DNA from: a virus
IMG/VR virus record: IMGVR_UViG_3300045740_000123
Location: 1-64,000 of that record
Length of the DNA: 64,000 nt
Reading direction: 5' to 3' (one strand)
This document shows positions 1 through 6,542 of the stretch, in pieces (within the stretch, counting starts at the first letter, position 1; the number at the start of each line of letters is the position of its first letter). The notes beneath the pieces are model-generated. The model was given only the letters and a program-made list of their open reading frames with translations, was not told where the DNA came from and did not search any database. The position numbers and the translations under genes are program-made.

Positions 1-164
1 ACGACAGTTTGCGATGGTGCTGGCACCGTTTGCTTTTGTTGTTCCAGGGTCGTTTGGATGGCGCGTTCTCGCGCAAAAGCCTTGAGCTGCTCAATCTGCT
101 CAGGAGTCAACGACGCAAGGCTAAAGCCACTCGGTGGTGTGGACTGAGGAACCTGTTCTTCCAT
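1..164 (-). CDS. Unknown protein, N-terminal part only (runs off left edge)
   Basis: The minus strand opens with ATG at 164 and stays open for 54 codons to the window edge. The visible part begins MEEQVPQSTPPSGF and carries a Glu/Gln-rich helix (LTPEQIEQLKAFARERA) followed by a Gln/Pro stretch. I do not recognise it. It is divergent from the operon that starts at 227, so 165-226 must hold promoters for both. The style, a Pro/Gln-rich linker around a helix, resembles the virion-associated proteins of the minus-strand module. Confidence 0.6.
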   Translation of the reverse strand, partial: MEEQVPQSTPPSGFSLASLTPEQIEQLKAFARERAIQTTLEQQKQTVPAPSQTV

Positions 165-226
165 TTAATGACAAACCGTTTGCCAATACATTAACATTTA
201 AACAAAACTTGTCGAGGAATTTTGCG

Positions 227-655
227 ATGTCTTATGGAATCCGAAAAGGATTAGAGGATATTGCACATGAGCTGAAAGGGATCCGAGCCATTCTTAACAG
301 CTTTTGGGCCGAGCAATATAAGGATGGTAAACACGAGTACACCAATCCACAAGCTTACGCAGACGAGTATATCTCTACAGAAGAATGCGGTCGGCGCCTT
401 GGTGTTCGTGATCAAACAATCCGTAACTGGATTGCGGCTGGCAAAAAATCTCCCGATAAGGGGTGGCAGGAAGGTATTCATTACGTCAATATCCAACCCG
501 GTCAGAAAGAACGTCCAACCATCCGGATCGCCTGGAATCAACTGGTGCGCTCCTTTGCAAAAAACAAAGAAATCGAAGTCAAGGATTTCCGGGATGCAAA
601 GGGTAATCCGGCTTACACCAAGTCGACGCCAACCTTGGAAGATTTATACGAATAA
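227..655 (+). CDS. Helix-turn-helix DNA-binding protein
   Basis: 142 aa. The ATG at 227 is preferred over an in-frame one at 134 because a GAGGAA ribosome site lies 7 nt upstream and the earlier start would overlap the divergent gene. Residues about 48-90 form an excisionase/MerR-like winged helix (ISTEECGRRLGV, then TIRNWIAAG), and the C-terminal part is basic. As first gene of a five-gene operon it could be an early regulator. Its target is unknown. Confidence 0.7.
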   Translation: MSYGIRKGLEDIAHELKGIRAILNSFWAEQYKDGKHEYTNPQAYADEYISTEECGRRLGVRDQTIRNWIAAGKKSPDKGWQEGIHYVNIQPGQKERPTIRIAWNQLVRSFAKNKEIEVKDFRDAKGNPAYTKSTPTLEDLYE

Positions 656-1158
656 TGGCTCATCGTTTCCAGGGAATCTGTATTGATCAGGTCACAATCA
701 CAAACTACGTGGAGCTTCTGCCGACATCGTTGGCGCTTCAAGTGGAAATGTTTCTACCGCCTGAGGGGTCATTCGATGATGAATGCTTGCAGCGGTACCT
801 TCTTAACCTAAAAAATTACGAAGAGGAGGACGCAAACTCTGGCATGACACTCGCCAATCGATTGCGGATGGCGTTTAAGGACATGAAACCAGACACCATC
901 TGTGGTAAATTTCCGCTTGCTGAATTGCCATTAAAACGCCGACTGCGTTGTGTTGCCGAGTATTTAATTCGATCTGGTGAGTTTGACAAGCTTCGTGACG
1001 AACAAGGAAGACTCATCAAAAAACGCGGAGTTCTTGGCAAGTTAGTTGTTATTTACAAACCTCTTCCAAAACTTGTAGAATCCCTTCTAAGACAAGGATT
1101 GATTACAGATGAATCGGCGCGAGAAGCTATTGGCATCAGTGATTGGACCAGAGCTTGA
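655..1158 (+). CDS. Unknown phage protein
   Basis: 167 aa, start overlapping the previous stop as TAATG, which indicates translational coupling. The middle is basic and helical (ELPLKRRLRCVAEYLIRSG). No domain was recognised. It overlaps the next gene by 50 nt. Membership of the operon with dCTP deaminase suggests early expression, but the function is unknown. Confidence 0.65.
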   Translation: MAHRFQGICIDQVTITNYVELLPTSLALQVEMFLPPEGSFDDECLQRYLLNLKNYEEEDANSGMTLANRLRMAFKDMKPDTICGKFPLAELPLKRRLRCVAEYLIRSGEFDKLRDEQGRLIKKRGVLGKLVVIYKPLPKLVESLLRQGLITDESAREAIGISDWTRA

Positions 1159-1495
1159 TCAGACGAAAGCTCGGATGCTTGATTCCACAATCAAGTTGAT
1201 CCTTGGTGACATGGGCCAAACTTACTGCCAGATGTGGGAACTGGAAGGCCCTGGTGTCATGGTGTTCCAGCCGACGAACAAAGAACGTTCGATGTTCTTC
1301 TGGACGTTGAAAGAAATCCATTCGGCTCAAGAGGATTGCGAACGCAGCAACGATGGTGATCTGGCCGAAAGCTTCCGCCGTATCCTGGGCGCTGCACAAA
1401 AGATCGATCCAAAAGAAAAAGCTGGTTACGTCATTAATGACGAAGATGGCATCCGTTATTTTGAGGTTGATTACAACCAGGCAACCGATCAATAA
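1109..1495 (+). CDS. Unknown phage protein
   Basis: 128 aa, starting inside the end of the preceding gene and ending in a TAATG overlap with the next. It has a helical N-terminus and a mixed alpha/beta C-terminus (GYVINDEDGIRYFEVDY). No family was recognised. The long start overlap makes the exact start uncertain, but the downstream reading frame is well formed. Confidence 0.6.
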   Translation: MNRREKLLASVIGPELDQTKARMLDSTIKLILGDMGQTYCQMWELEGPGVMVFQPTNKERSMFFWTLKEIHSAQEDCERSNDGDLAESFRRILGAAQKIDPKEKAGYVINDEDGIRYFEVDYNQATDQ

Positions 1496-2082
1496 TGGCG
1501 ATTCCTAAATCTGGTTTCCGCAGGGAAGACTTAGAGCTCATTACAAATAAAGATTTGTCAATGTCCGCTCATGCTCTGATGGGCGGCATTGATCTTGATG
1601 TGGCAAGTTCCAGCCTGGCAAACGAGTATGTCGGCGCTGAACATTACTTCACCCCGACTGATGACGGTTTAAATAACCAGGATTGGTTTGGGAAAGTTTA
1701 TCTGTTTCCTCCCAGTGGTACCTATTTCTGGGATAAGAAAAATGATCGGTGGAAGATGACCAGGGGATCAGCTCGATCCATGGTTTCATCTCATGCCGTT
1801 TGGTTTCGGAGACTGTTTAAAGCATGGTATGACAACGAGATAGAACAAGGACTGTTCTTCTCCAATTGCCCTGACATGTTTAGGTACGAACAAAAGCTGT
1901 TTGATTTCCCGGTGTGCATTTTAAGAACTGCCCCAACCTTGATCAAAAATAGCAGCGAAGGAATAGCAAAACACAAAACCTGTACATCCTTTTTGGTTTA
2001 CCTGCAGCCCAAGGATTCCTGTGGGGAAGCCACTCAAAATTTCATTGATATCTACAGCGAAAAAGGCCGCGTTCTTTGTTAA
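1495..2082 (+). CDS. Dam-like (phage N6-adenine methyltransferase family) protein without the catalytic motif
   Basis: 195 aa. Residues about 33-75 follow the phage Dam fold pattern: a 'DLDVASS' segment, then 'HYFTPTDDGLNNQDWFGKVY' followed by 'LFPPSG'. In active members the last motif is NPPY or DPPY; here it is FPPSG, so the base-binding Asn/Asp and aromatic residue are missing. The downstream part keeps a typical length. It may be a non-catalytic DNA-binding protein or act on another substrate. It lies between an unknown gene (TAATG overlap) and dcd. Confidence 0.6.
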   Translation: MAIPKSGFRREDLELITNKDLSMSAHALMGGIDLDVASSSLANEYVGAEHYFTPTDDGLNNQDWFGKVYLFPPSGTYFWDKKNDRWKMTRGSARSMVSSHAVWFRRLFKAWYDNEIEQGLFFSNCPDMFRYEQKLFDFPVCILRTAPTLIKNSSEGIAKHKTCTSFLVYLQPKDSCGEATQNFIDIYSEKGRVLC

Positions 2083-2114
2083 ATCGCTTATATTTGAAAA
2101 GCTTTGGATGAACT

Positions 2115-2702
2115 ATGAGCGTTCTGTGTGATCGGGAGATTCGGCGTTTAGCGGAAGAAGAGGAGATGATTTCTCCTTTTCAAGATCGGCTGATCAGCGA
2201 AGAAGATGGACGACGTATCTTGAGCTATGGCCTTAGCTCTTATGGATACGACATCCGTTTATCACCGGAACAGTGCTTAGTTTTCGGGCGTATTTCAGAA
2301 GGTGAATGCGACCCCAAGGAATTCAAAGAAAACATCCTGGTTCCAGCCGAATTGCTGGAGGACGAAAAGGGCCGCTATTTCCTGCTGCCGCCCTATGGCT
2401 ATTGCTTGGGTGTTGCCAGGGAGCGCCTGAAGCTGCCACGTGATGTGACTGTGGTGGCAGTCGGCAAGTCCACCTACGCACGCTCTGGGATTCTGGTGAA
2501 CATCACCCCGGCAGAAGCTATGTGGGAGGGTTATCTCACCTTGGAGATCAGCAACTGCACTGGGCTCTTCAATCGGATCTATGCCGATGAAGGAGTGACC
2601 CAACTACTCTTCTATCGCGGTAATCCTTGCGAAGTAAGCTACCAAGACAGGAAGGGCAAGTATCAAAACCAAGCCCCAGAAGTGGTCTTTAGTAAAGTCT
2701 AA
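2115..2702 (+). CDS. dcd: dCTP deaminase
   Basis: 195 aa, the usual length. The trimeric dUTPase/dCTP deaminase fold is visible as SSYGYDIRLS near residue 42, then VGKSTYARSGILVNITPAEA and WEGYLTLEISN. The Glu of TPAEA is at the catalytic position. It converts dCTP to dUTP in the cytosol, feeding dUMP to thymidylate synthesis, which matches the phage ThyX at 42.9 kb. It is the last gene of the leftmost operon. Confidence 0.92.
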   Translation: MSVLCDREIRRLAEEEEMISPFQDRLISEEDGRRILSYGLSSYGYDIRLSPEQCLVFGRISEGECDPKEFKENILVPAELLEDEKGRYFLLPPYGYCLGVARERLKLPRDVTVVAVGKSTYARSGILVNITPAEAMWEGYLTLEISNCTGLFNRIYADEGVTQLLFYRGNPCEVSYQDRKGKYQNQAPEVVFSKV

Positions 2703-2735
2703 AAATTACAGTTGATTAACCAAAGTAATCACTGT
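2701..2735 (-). terminator. Terminator of the minus-strand gene 2716-3177
   Basis: Read on the minus strand, ACAGT and GATTA arms pair with TAATC and ACTGT around a 7-nt loop, and the hairpin is followed by TTTTT. It overlaps the last codons of the gene it would end and lies directly after dcd, so it separates convergent transcripts. Confidence 0.5.
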
Positions 2736-3177
2736 AGTTATAAGGCTTACCTGAATTGAACTGAGGTTTCGTGGGGTAGTTTACACTGCCCCTGGCACCC
2801 TGTGAATCTCCCAGGCTTGGTAGTTCCGTGCCCTTGTAGCTCATGGCGCCTTGTGGGACACGTGTACCAAAGATAGGGGATTGTACGTCAGCAGACTGCT
2901 GGTATTTGCTGGCAAGATTTGCAGCCTTAAGGAATCGTCTTACGCGATTTTGTTGAACAACATTTGCTGTATCTGCTGCTGCAGCTGTATTTTTTTCTTC
3001 TGCATCAAGACGCCGCGTATCAACGTCATAGTTTCTTTCCGGCGTTAGATCAGTTACGTCTCCACCGGAAGAACCCGCATCCAAGCGAGGGTCATAATCA
3101 AGACGACCTTTATAACCAATCTTTGTATCGACGGGTTGATTAGGACGTTCTTTAAGTGGGTCGTAGAATCTTGCCAT
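2716..3177 (-). CDS. Putative small virion-associated protein
   Basis: 153 aa, hydrophilic, with low-complexity Gly/Ser/Tyr stretches and a central helical part (NRVRRFLKAANLASKYQQ). The composition resembles the many small proteins of the minus-strand virion module, for example 18606-19040. No domain was recognised, so a structural role is inferred from composition and strand only. Confidence 0.55.
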   Translation of the reverse strand: MARFYDPLKERPNQPVDTKIGYKGRLDYDPRLDAGSSGGDVTDLTPERNYDVDTRRLDAEEKNTAAAADTANVVQQNRVRRFLKAANLASKYQQSADVQSPIFGTRVPQGAMSYKGTELPSLGDSQGARGSVNYPTKPQFNSGKPYNYSDYFG

Positions 3178-3217
3178 GATAATATTGTAAACGAAGCAAC
3201 TTGCGCCAAGATATACA

Positions 3218-3574
3218 ATGCATAACCAAGCGGACTACTTTGACGGTCTTGGTCAGAGCATTATTGATGAAGTGATCTGCCGTTGTTTGAATCAAGCAAC
3301 GTTTGGAGAACCACTCGATAATGAAGAAAATGATGTACCATTGTACGATCAATATAATCGTGGCTTGGCATTATGCGAGCAAGGGATGGAGCGTCAGGAC
3401 TTGCAGCTAGAGGGGCGACGGCCCGGAATGACGGGTTACATTCCGTCGATGGAGGAAGCAACGGAGCGGTTCCCAGCTTCATCGCCACGACCGAAGACTC
3501 TGATTCTGGACTTGGGCGAACCAACGGAGGAGGAAAAGCTCCTGTCAGCGAAAAGACTTGGTTTGCTCCGGTAG
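3218..3574 (+). CDS. Unknown protein overlapping the DUF3310 gene (possible -1 frameshift partner)
   Basis: 118 aa, acidic. It overlaps the DUF3310 frame (3373-3888) by about 200 nt. The downstream frame lies at -1 relative to this one, and a GGAAAAG run sits in the overlap about 45 nt before this stop codon. This may be a separate small gene, or the N-terminal part of a fused DUF3310 protein made by frameshifting. Confidence 0.5.
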   Translation: MHNQADYFDGLGQSIIDEVICRCLNQATFGEPLDNEENDVPLYDQYNRGLALCEQGMERQDLQLEGRRPGMTGYIPSMEEATERFPASSPRPKTLILDLGEPTEEEKLLSAKRLGLLR

Positions 3575-3888
3575 ATCTAACTGATACCGAAGATTTTATT
3601 AGTGATTGCCCAGGGGGTGTTTGCCCTGTTCCCTGGGCTGTCAAAGAAGAGCCCCCTGTCGTCCAAATCGATAACGTCAATCATCCGTCTCATTACACAG
3701 ATGGTGGCATTGAATGCATCGAAGCAATTGAAGCTGCTTTAACCAACGAAGAATTCCGTGGTTATTGCAAAGGCAATTGTCTGAAATATATCTGGCGTGA
3801 AAAACTTAAAGGCGGTACCGAGTCACTGAAAAAAGCGCAGTGGTACTTGGATCGCCTCATTCAACTTGACGAAGCTCAGAAGGGCTGA
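3373..3888 (+). CDS. DUF3310 family protein
   Basis: 171 aa if started at the first ATG. The C-terminal 60 residues carry the DUF3310 signature: VNHPSHYTDGGIECIEAIEA, then YCKGNCLKYIWREKLKG and a final KKAQWYLDRLI helix. The domain is common in phages, including cyanophages, and is sometimes linked to nucleotide metabolism, without a settled function. The N-terminal 75 residues overlap another open frame and look less natural, so the true start, or a frameshift origin, is uncertain. Confidence 0.75.
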   Translation: MRARDGASGLAARGATARNDGLHSVDGGSNGAVPSFIATTEDSDSGLGRTNGGGKAPVSEKTWFAPVDLTDTEDFISDCPGGVCPVPWAVKEEPPVVQIDNVNHPSHYTDGGIECIEAIEAALTNEEFRGYCKGNCLKYIWREKLKGGTESLKKAQWYLDRLIQLDEAQKG

Positions 3889-4175
3889 AGATCGTCGTCG
3901 TCTTCATCATCATCCATGATGCAGGCGGCGGCTAGCTCCACCAATTCAAGGTCAGTGGGTACATCGAAGGAAATGTCGATGTTCTCACTGGCCAAAATAT
4001 CTTTAATGGCAAACCACTCCATCAGGCGTTGATGGTAAAGGTTTAGAAGAGCTGCATATAACTGCTCCCATGTCATCTCCTGCGCTTGCAGCTCTGCACG
4101 ACGCATGGAGAATTGAAGCTCTAAAGGAAGTTCAAACTCTCTTGGTTCAACAGATCGCTCCATTCCAGATTGCAT
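3876..4175 (-). CDS. nblA: NblA-like phycobilisome degradation protein
   Basis: 99 aa. Residues about 16-62 match the NblA pattern: LPLELQFSMRRAELQAQ, then MTWEQLYAALLNLYHQRLM and a third helical segment. NblA is a small helical protein that delivers phycobiliproteins to Clp protease. Freshwater cyanophage versions are known to trigger phycobilisome breakdown during infection. This copy is longer than cellular NblA (about 60 aa) because of an extra tail ending in a run of Asp/Glu. It lies next to the lysozyme gene and is convergent with DUF3310. Confidence 0.72.
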   Translation of the reverse strand: MQSGMERSVEPREFELPLELQFSMRRAELQAQEMTWEQLYAALLNLYHQRLMEWFAIKDILASENIDISFDVPTDLELVELAAACIMDDDEDDDDLQPF

Positions 4176-4199
4176 GGCTTCAATAAAACTATTTTAAAG

Positions 4200-4898
4200 C
4201 TAAATGTCGCAGATGCCTTGAAGTTCATCTGCCTCTACGGAGAAGAACTCATCCCATGGGGAGTCGTCAACCCTAAATTCGTTGGCAAATTCAGAGAGCA
4301 CGTAAGGGTTGATCTTCTCTTCCAGCTTACGAATTGCGTTGACCTGCCGCGAGGATGCCTCATAGTTGCGGAAGGCTGCCAGGAGAATTCCAAGGGATGC
4401 TCTGGGTGCAGAATCTAATTCCTGAACGAACAATTGAACCTCCTCTTTGCGTCTGTCAATGAGATTACCCACAACCTTATGGTCTTCATCAAAAACCCAT
4501 TGGCTCATCTCAGTTGTGACACCATGCCAATCTTCTTGTTCAATGCAATCAATCACGGCACTGTACAAGAAGGAATGCCATCCCACTGAATGAGCAAAGG
4601 AAATCAACGCCTGAGACATTGAACCATCAAGTCCCAAGTTAAGTTTGGTCAATTCGTTTTCCAGGACTTGCACTTCGTGGAAAAGGTACTCCAATGCCTT
4701 CTCCTTGGTGCACATTTGACCTGCTTTGACGGGCAAGCCGTCAGGATAATGCTGAGTCCCATACCCAATGGTATAGGGCTCAGCACCTGTCGATGGGTCC
4801 GGATACGCTTTCTCGTTAAACCCCTCGTATTTGCGGATTAAATTAATCGCGCAGCTAAGGTCGGACATGGGAATAACACTATTCCCACAATCATACAC
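4200..4898 (-). CDS. Endolysin, GH24 (T4-type) lysozyme
   Basis: 232 aa. The T4 lysozyme active site is readable: Glu in IRKYEGF, Asp in YPDP, Thr in YTIGYGTQ. The following helices fit the GH24 fold, and about 60 extra residues follow. It would hydrolyse peptidoglycan at lysis. No signal peptide was seen, so a holin is expected. A second in-frame ATG at 4868 lies closer to the domain; the upstream one has a weak AAGG site, and the choice is open. Confidence 0.85.
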   Translation of the reverse strand: MYDCGNSVIPMSDLSCAINLIRKYEGFNEKAYPDPSTGAEPYTIGYGTQHYPDGLPVKAGQMCTKEKALEYLFHEVQVLENELTKLNLGLDGSMSQALISFAHSVGWHSFLYSAVIDCIEQEDWHGVTTEMSQWVFDEDHKVVGNLIDRRKEEVQLFVQELDSAPRASLGILLAAFRNYEASSRQVNAIRKLEEKINPYVLSEFANEFRVDDSPWDEFFSVEADELQGICDI

Positions 4899-4901
4899 AA
4901 A

Positions 4902-5027
4902 TTATTTACCTTGGCCGCGAGTTTTTTTACGGCCATGATTAGGCAAAGAATGTAATCCCTGGCCTTGTCTTGTCTTTTTCGGCTTGGACTCAATCTTGAG
5001 AGATGCAGTCGACTTGGGTTTTGCCAT
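4902..5027 (-). CDS. Small basic protein
   Basis: 41 aa, rich in Lys/Arg/Gly, ending GRKKTRGQGK. ATG at 5027 and TAA at 4902-4904 on the minus strand. It lies 4 nt from the DUF5754 gene and just upstream of lysozyme, so it is co-transcribed. Short basic proteins with the KTRQG...RGQGK pattern are familiar from cyanophages. The function is unknown; nucleic-acid binding is plausible from the charge. Confidence 0.6.
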   Translation of the reverse strand: MAKPKSTASLKIESKPKKTRQGQGLHSLPNHGRKKTRGQGK

Positions 5028-5030
5028 GAT

Positions 5031-5318
5031 TTACCAGTTGTAGTTGCACGCCCACCATCCTGGAGTCAGTTTGTCCTTCTTCTCAGAACAGTTGTGACGC
5101 GCTTTGAAGTTAGCACGTCTTCCCTCGTCTTTATGCTGAAGAAAATCTTGATATCCACGGGCTCCAAAACGAACGATGGCCTCCTTACCGTTCTGGCAAG
5201 CCTTCACGACATACTTATGCTTATCACCTTTAGGAGCACGCTGCGGCTTGTTGCATGCCATCTTCTCCTTCTGATATCGCTTTGAAGCTGCAACAGCCTT
5301 CTTTGCCTTGTCCGACAT
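5031..5318 (-). CDS. DUF5754-like protein
   Basis: 95 aa, basic. The core KYVVKACQNGKEAIVRFGAR, then RRANFKARHNCSEKK and a Trp-rich end (GWWACNYNW) match a small family common in cyanophages that I know as DUF5754. The function is unknown. Its first 89 nt overlap the C-terminal end of the HNH gene in another frame. Confidence 0.65.
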   Translation of the reverse strand: MSDKAKKAVAASKRYQKEKMACNKPQRAPKGDKHKYVVKACQNGKEAIVRFGARGYQDFLQHKDEGRRANFKARHNCSEKKDKLTPGWWACNYNW

Positions 5319-5688
5319 AATTAAGGTGCACTAAAGAATGTTCAGACTCTTTTTCCCAGGGCAGGATCTGAAATGGATCTTGGTCAATCCATCTTTCAAT
5401 TCTATTTAACCTAGCTTTAGAAAAGAAATCCTGCTCTAAGTACCACTCATGTAACTTATATGAAGCCTTAGATGCATTGCAACGACGGCAGGCTGGCACA
5501 AGATTTTTGCGTGTTGTTTCTCCTGATTTGTGTCGTGGTACAACGTGATCTAAGCTCGTTGCATCTTCACCGCAATATGCACATTTGTGGTTCCAGGACT
5601 TATAGATTTCGTCTCTAAATCTTTTCTTTGCTAATTTAGGAGTGACTTCAACGAGTAAGGCGATCGGCTCATGCTCGCTGTAATACAT
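5230..5688 (-). CDS. HNH endonuclease
   Basis: 152 aa. The HNH core is complete: a CAYCG zinc knuckle, SLDHVVPRHKSGE, then TRKNLVPACRRCN. This is a freestanding nuclease of the mobile, homing type. The last 35 residues overlap the DUF5754 gene out of frame and are probably a read-through tail. Several other HNH genes in the window suggest repeated invasion. Confidence 0.85.
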   Translation of the reverse strand: MYYSEHEPIALLVEVTPKLAKKRFRDEIYKSWNHKCAYCGEDATSLDHVVPRHKSGETTRKNLVPACRRCNASKASYKLHEWYLEQDFFSKARLNRIERWIDQDPFQILPWEKESEHSLVHLNYVGQGKEGCCSFKAISEGEDGMQQAAACS

Positions 5689-5770
5689 ACTCTTTAGCTG
5701 TCGTTAATTTATTCTAATTTCCTTTAGCTTTACAGAACTTTACCCGTAGGTTAAAAAAAGATGAATTCGC

Positions 5771-5798
5771 TTGACCGGGTCTATCCCTGCGTTACCGT
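5771..5798 (+). promoter_or_regulatory. Possible promoter for the HTH gene at 5828
   Basis: TTGACC is followed 16 nt later by TACCGT, a partial -35/-10 pair, in the gap between the divergent HNH gene and the HTH gene. No other comparable pair was seen there. The match to the -10 consensus is weak. Confidence 0.3.
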
Positions 5799-5827
5799 AC
5801 AGGAGTTGTTCACCCTGACTTTAAGTC

Positions 5828-6055
5828 ATGGCTCAATCTAACGGCTGGGTTTCAGTCGCTCGTGCAGAAGAGCTCCTTGGCATCAACCGCAAGGAACTCT
5901 TCCGCATGCGTGATGATGGAACGCTGAAGCTGGGACCGCATTTCGCGGCTTTCCCTGAGACGCGTTCTCGTGATGGTTATCGCTGGAACGTAGAAGCCGT
6001 CAGGAAATCCCTGCGCAAACAAGAGCAGGAAAAGCAGATGGCATCTGTTGCTTAA
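5828..6055 (+). CDS. Excisionase-like HTH DNA-binding protein
   Basis: 75 aa. VSVARAEELLGINRKELFRM forms a MerR/Xis-type helix-turn-helix, and the C-terminus is a basic helix. Size and position next to a degenerate integrase on the opposite strand recall an int-xis module. The two genes overlap convergently by 56 nt. No Shine-Dalgarno site is present before the ATG. A strong terminator follows at 6170. Confidence 0.65.
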   Translation: MAQSNGWVSVARAEELLGINRKELFRMRDDGTLKLGPHFAAFPETRSRDGYRWNVEAVRKSLRKQEQEKQMASVA

Positions 6056-6431
6056 CCGGCTTGTAATACTGTTTGCGAATACTGTATGCCAATGTCAAAT
6101 CGGTTATGTTAACGCTTATCTCTTGATGAGCAATTAACCGATACAGGTGTGAAGAAAGGGGACTTATCCGACTCCACATTTTGTGGGGTCTTTTTTTGTC
6201 CAGAGAAAATAAAAGCACCCACTGTGGATGCAGTGGACGGATCGGACGTTTTTTGTTTTCCAAGATCAACGTCCCATCTGGACCCCAGTCGAAGTTTTCC
6301 AGTGCTTCAGGTTGGATGCCATATGTGGCGACCATCCCCAAAAGCCATCCAACATCTCTGGTGGACCTGCGGGAGGCCAGATTGAAATACTCGTCTACGA
6401 TCCGCTGGTCAATCGGTGGAGATTGAGACAT
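6000..6431 (-). CDS. Degenerate tyrosine recombinase (integrase) domain protein
   Basis: 143 aa from the ATG at 6431; an upstream in-frame start at 6485 is less likely. The order of segments follows the catalytic domain of cyanobacterial integrases: LLGMVATYGIQPEAL (normally GLRxxE), RPIRPLHPQW, and NITDLTLAYSIR (normally DLRHAYAIR). The first Arg is Gln, the H-x-x-R box is lost, and no catalytic Tyr follows. It should be inactive as a recombinase; a DNA-binding remnant is possible. A plus-strand terminator lies inside it. Confidence 0.55.
   Translation of the reverse strand: MSQSPPIDQRIVDEYFNLASRRSTRDVGWLLGMVATYGIQPEALENFDWGPDGTLILENKKRPIRPLHPQWVLLFSLDKKRPHKMWSRISPLSSHLYRLIAHQEISVNITDLTLAYSIRKQYYKPVKQQMPSAFPALVCAGIS
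6170..6197 (+). terminator. Intrinsic terminator after the Xis-like gene
   Basis: A 9-bp stem (GACTCCACA with TGTGGGGTC, one G-T pair) with a TTT loop is followed by seven T. It ends the transcript of 5828-6055 and lies antisense within the integrase remnant. Confidence 0.85.
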
Positions 6432-6505
6432 GGTTGAGATGAGCAGGATTCCCGAACCATACAAGTCAGGGTGTCCTGCTGACAATGGGTAAAGGAAGTC
6501 TTAAT

Positions 6506-6521
6506 AAGTCTCGTGAGACTT
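6506..6521. repeat. 16-nt perfect palindrome AAGTCTCGTGAGACTT
   Basis: A perfect inverted repeat sits between the virion gene ending at 6543 and the integrase-like gene starting at 6431, both on the minus strand. It could be a weak terminator, since no T-run follows, or an operator. There is no other evidence for either. Confidence 0.4.
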
Positions 6522-6542
6522 AACATAAGTATACCTTAATTA

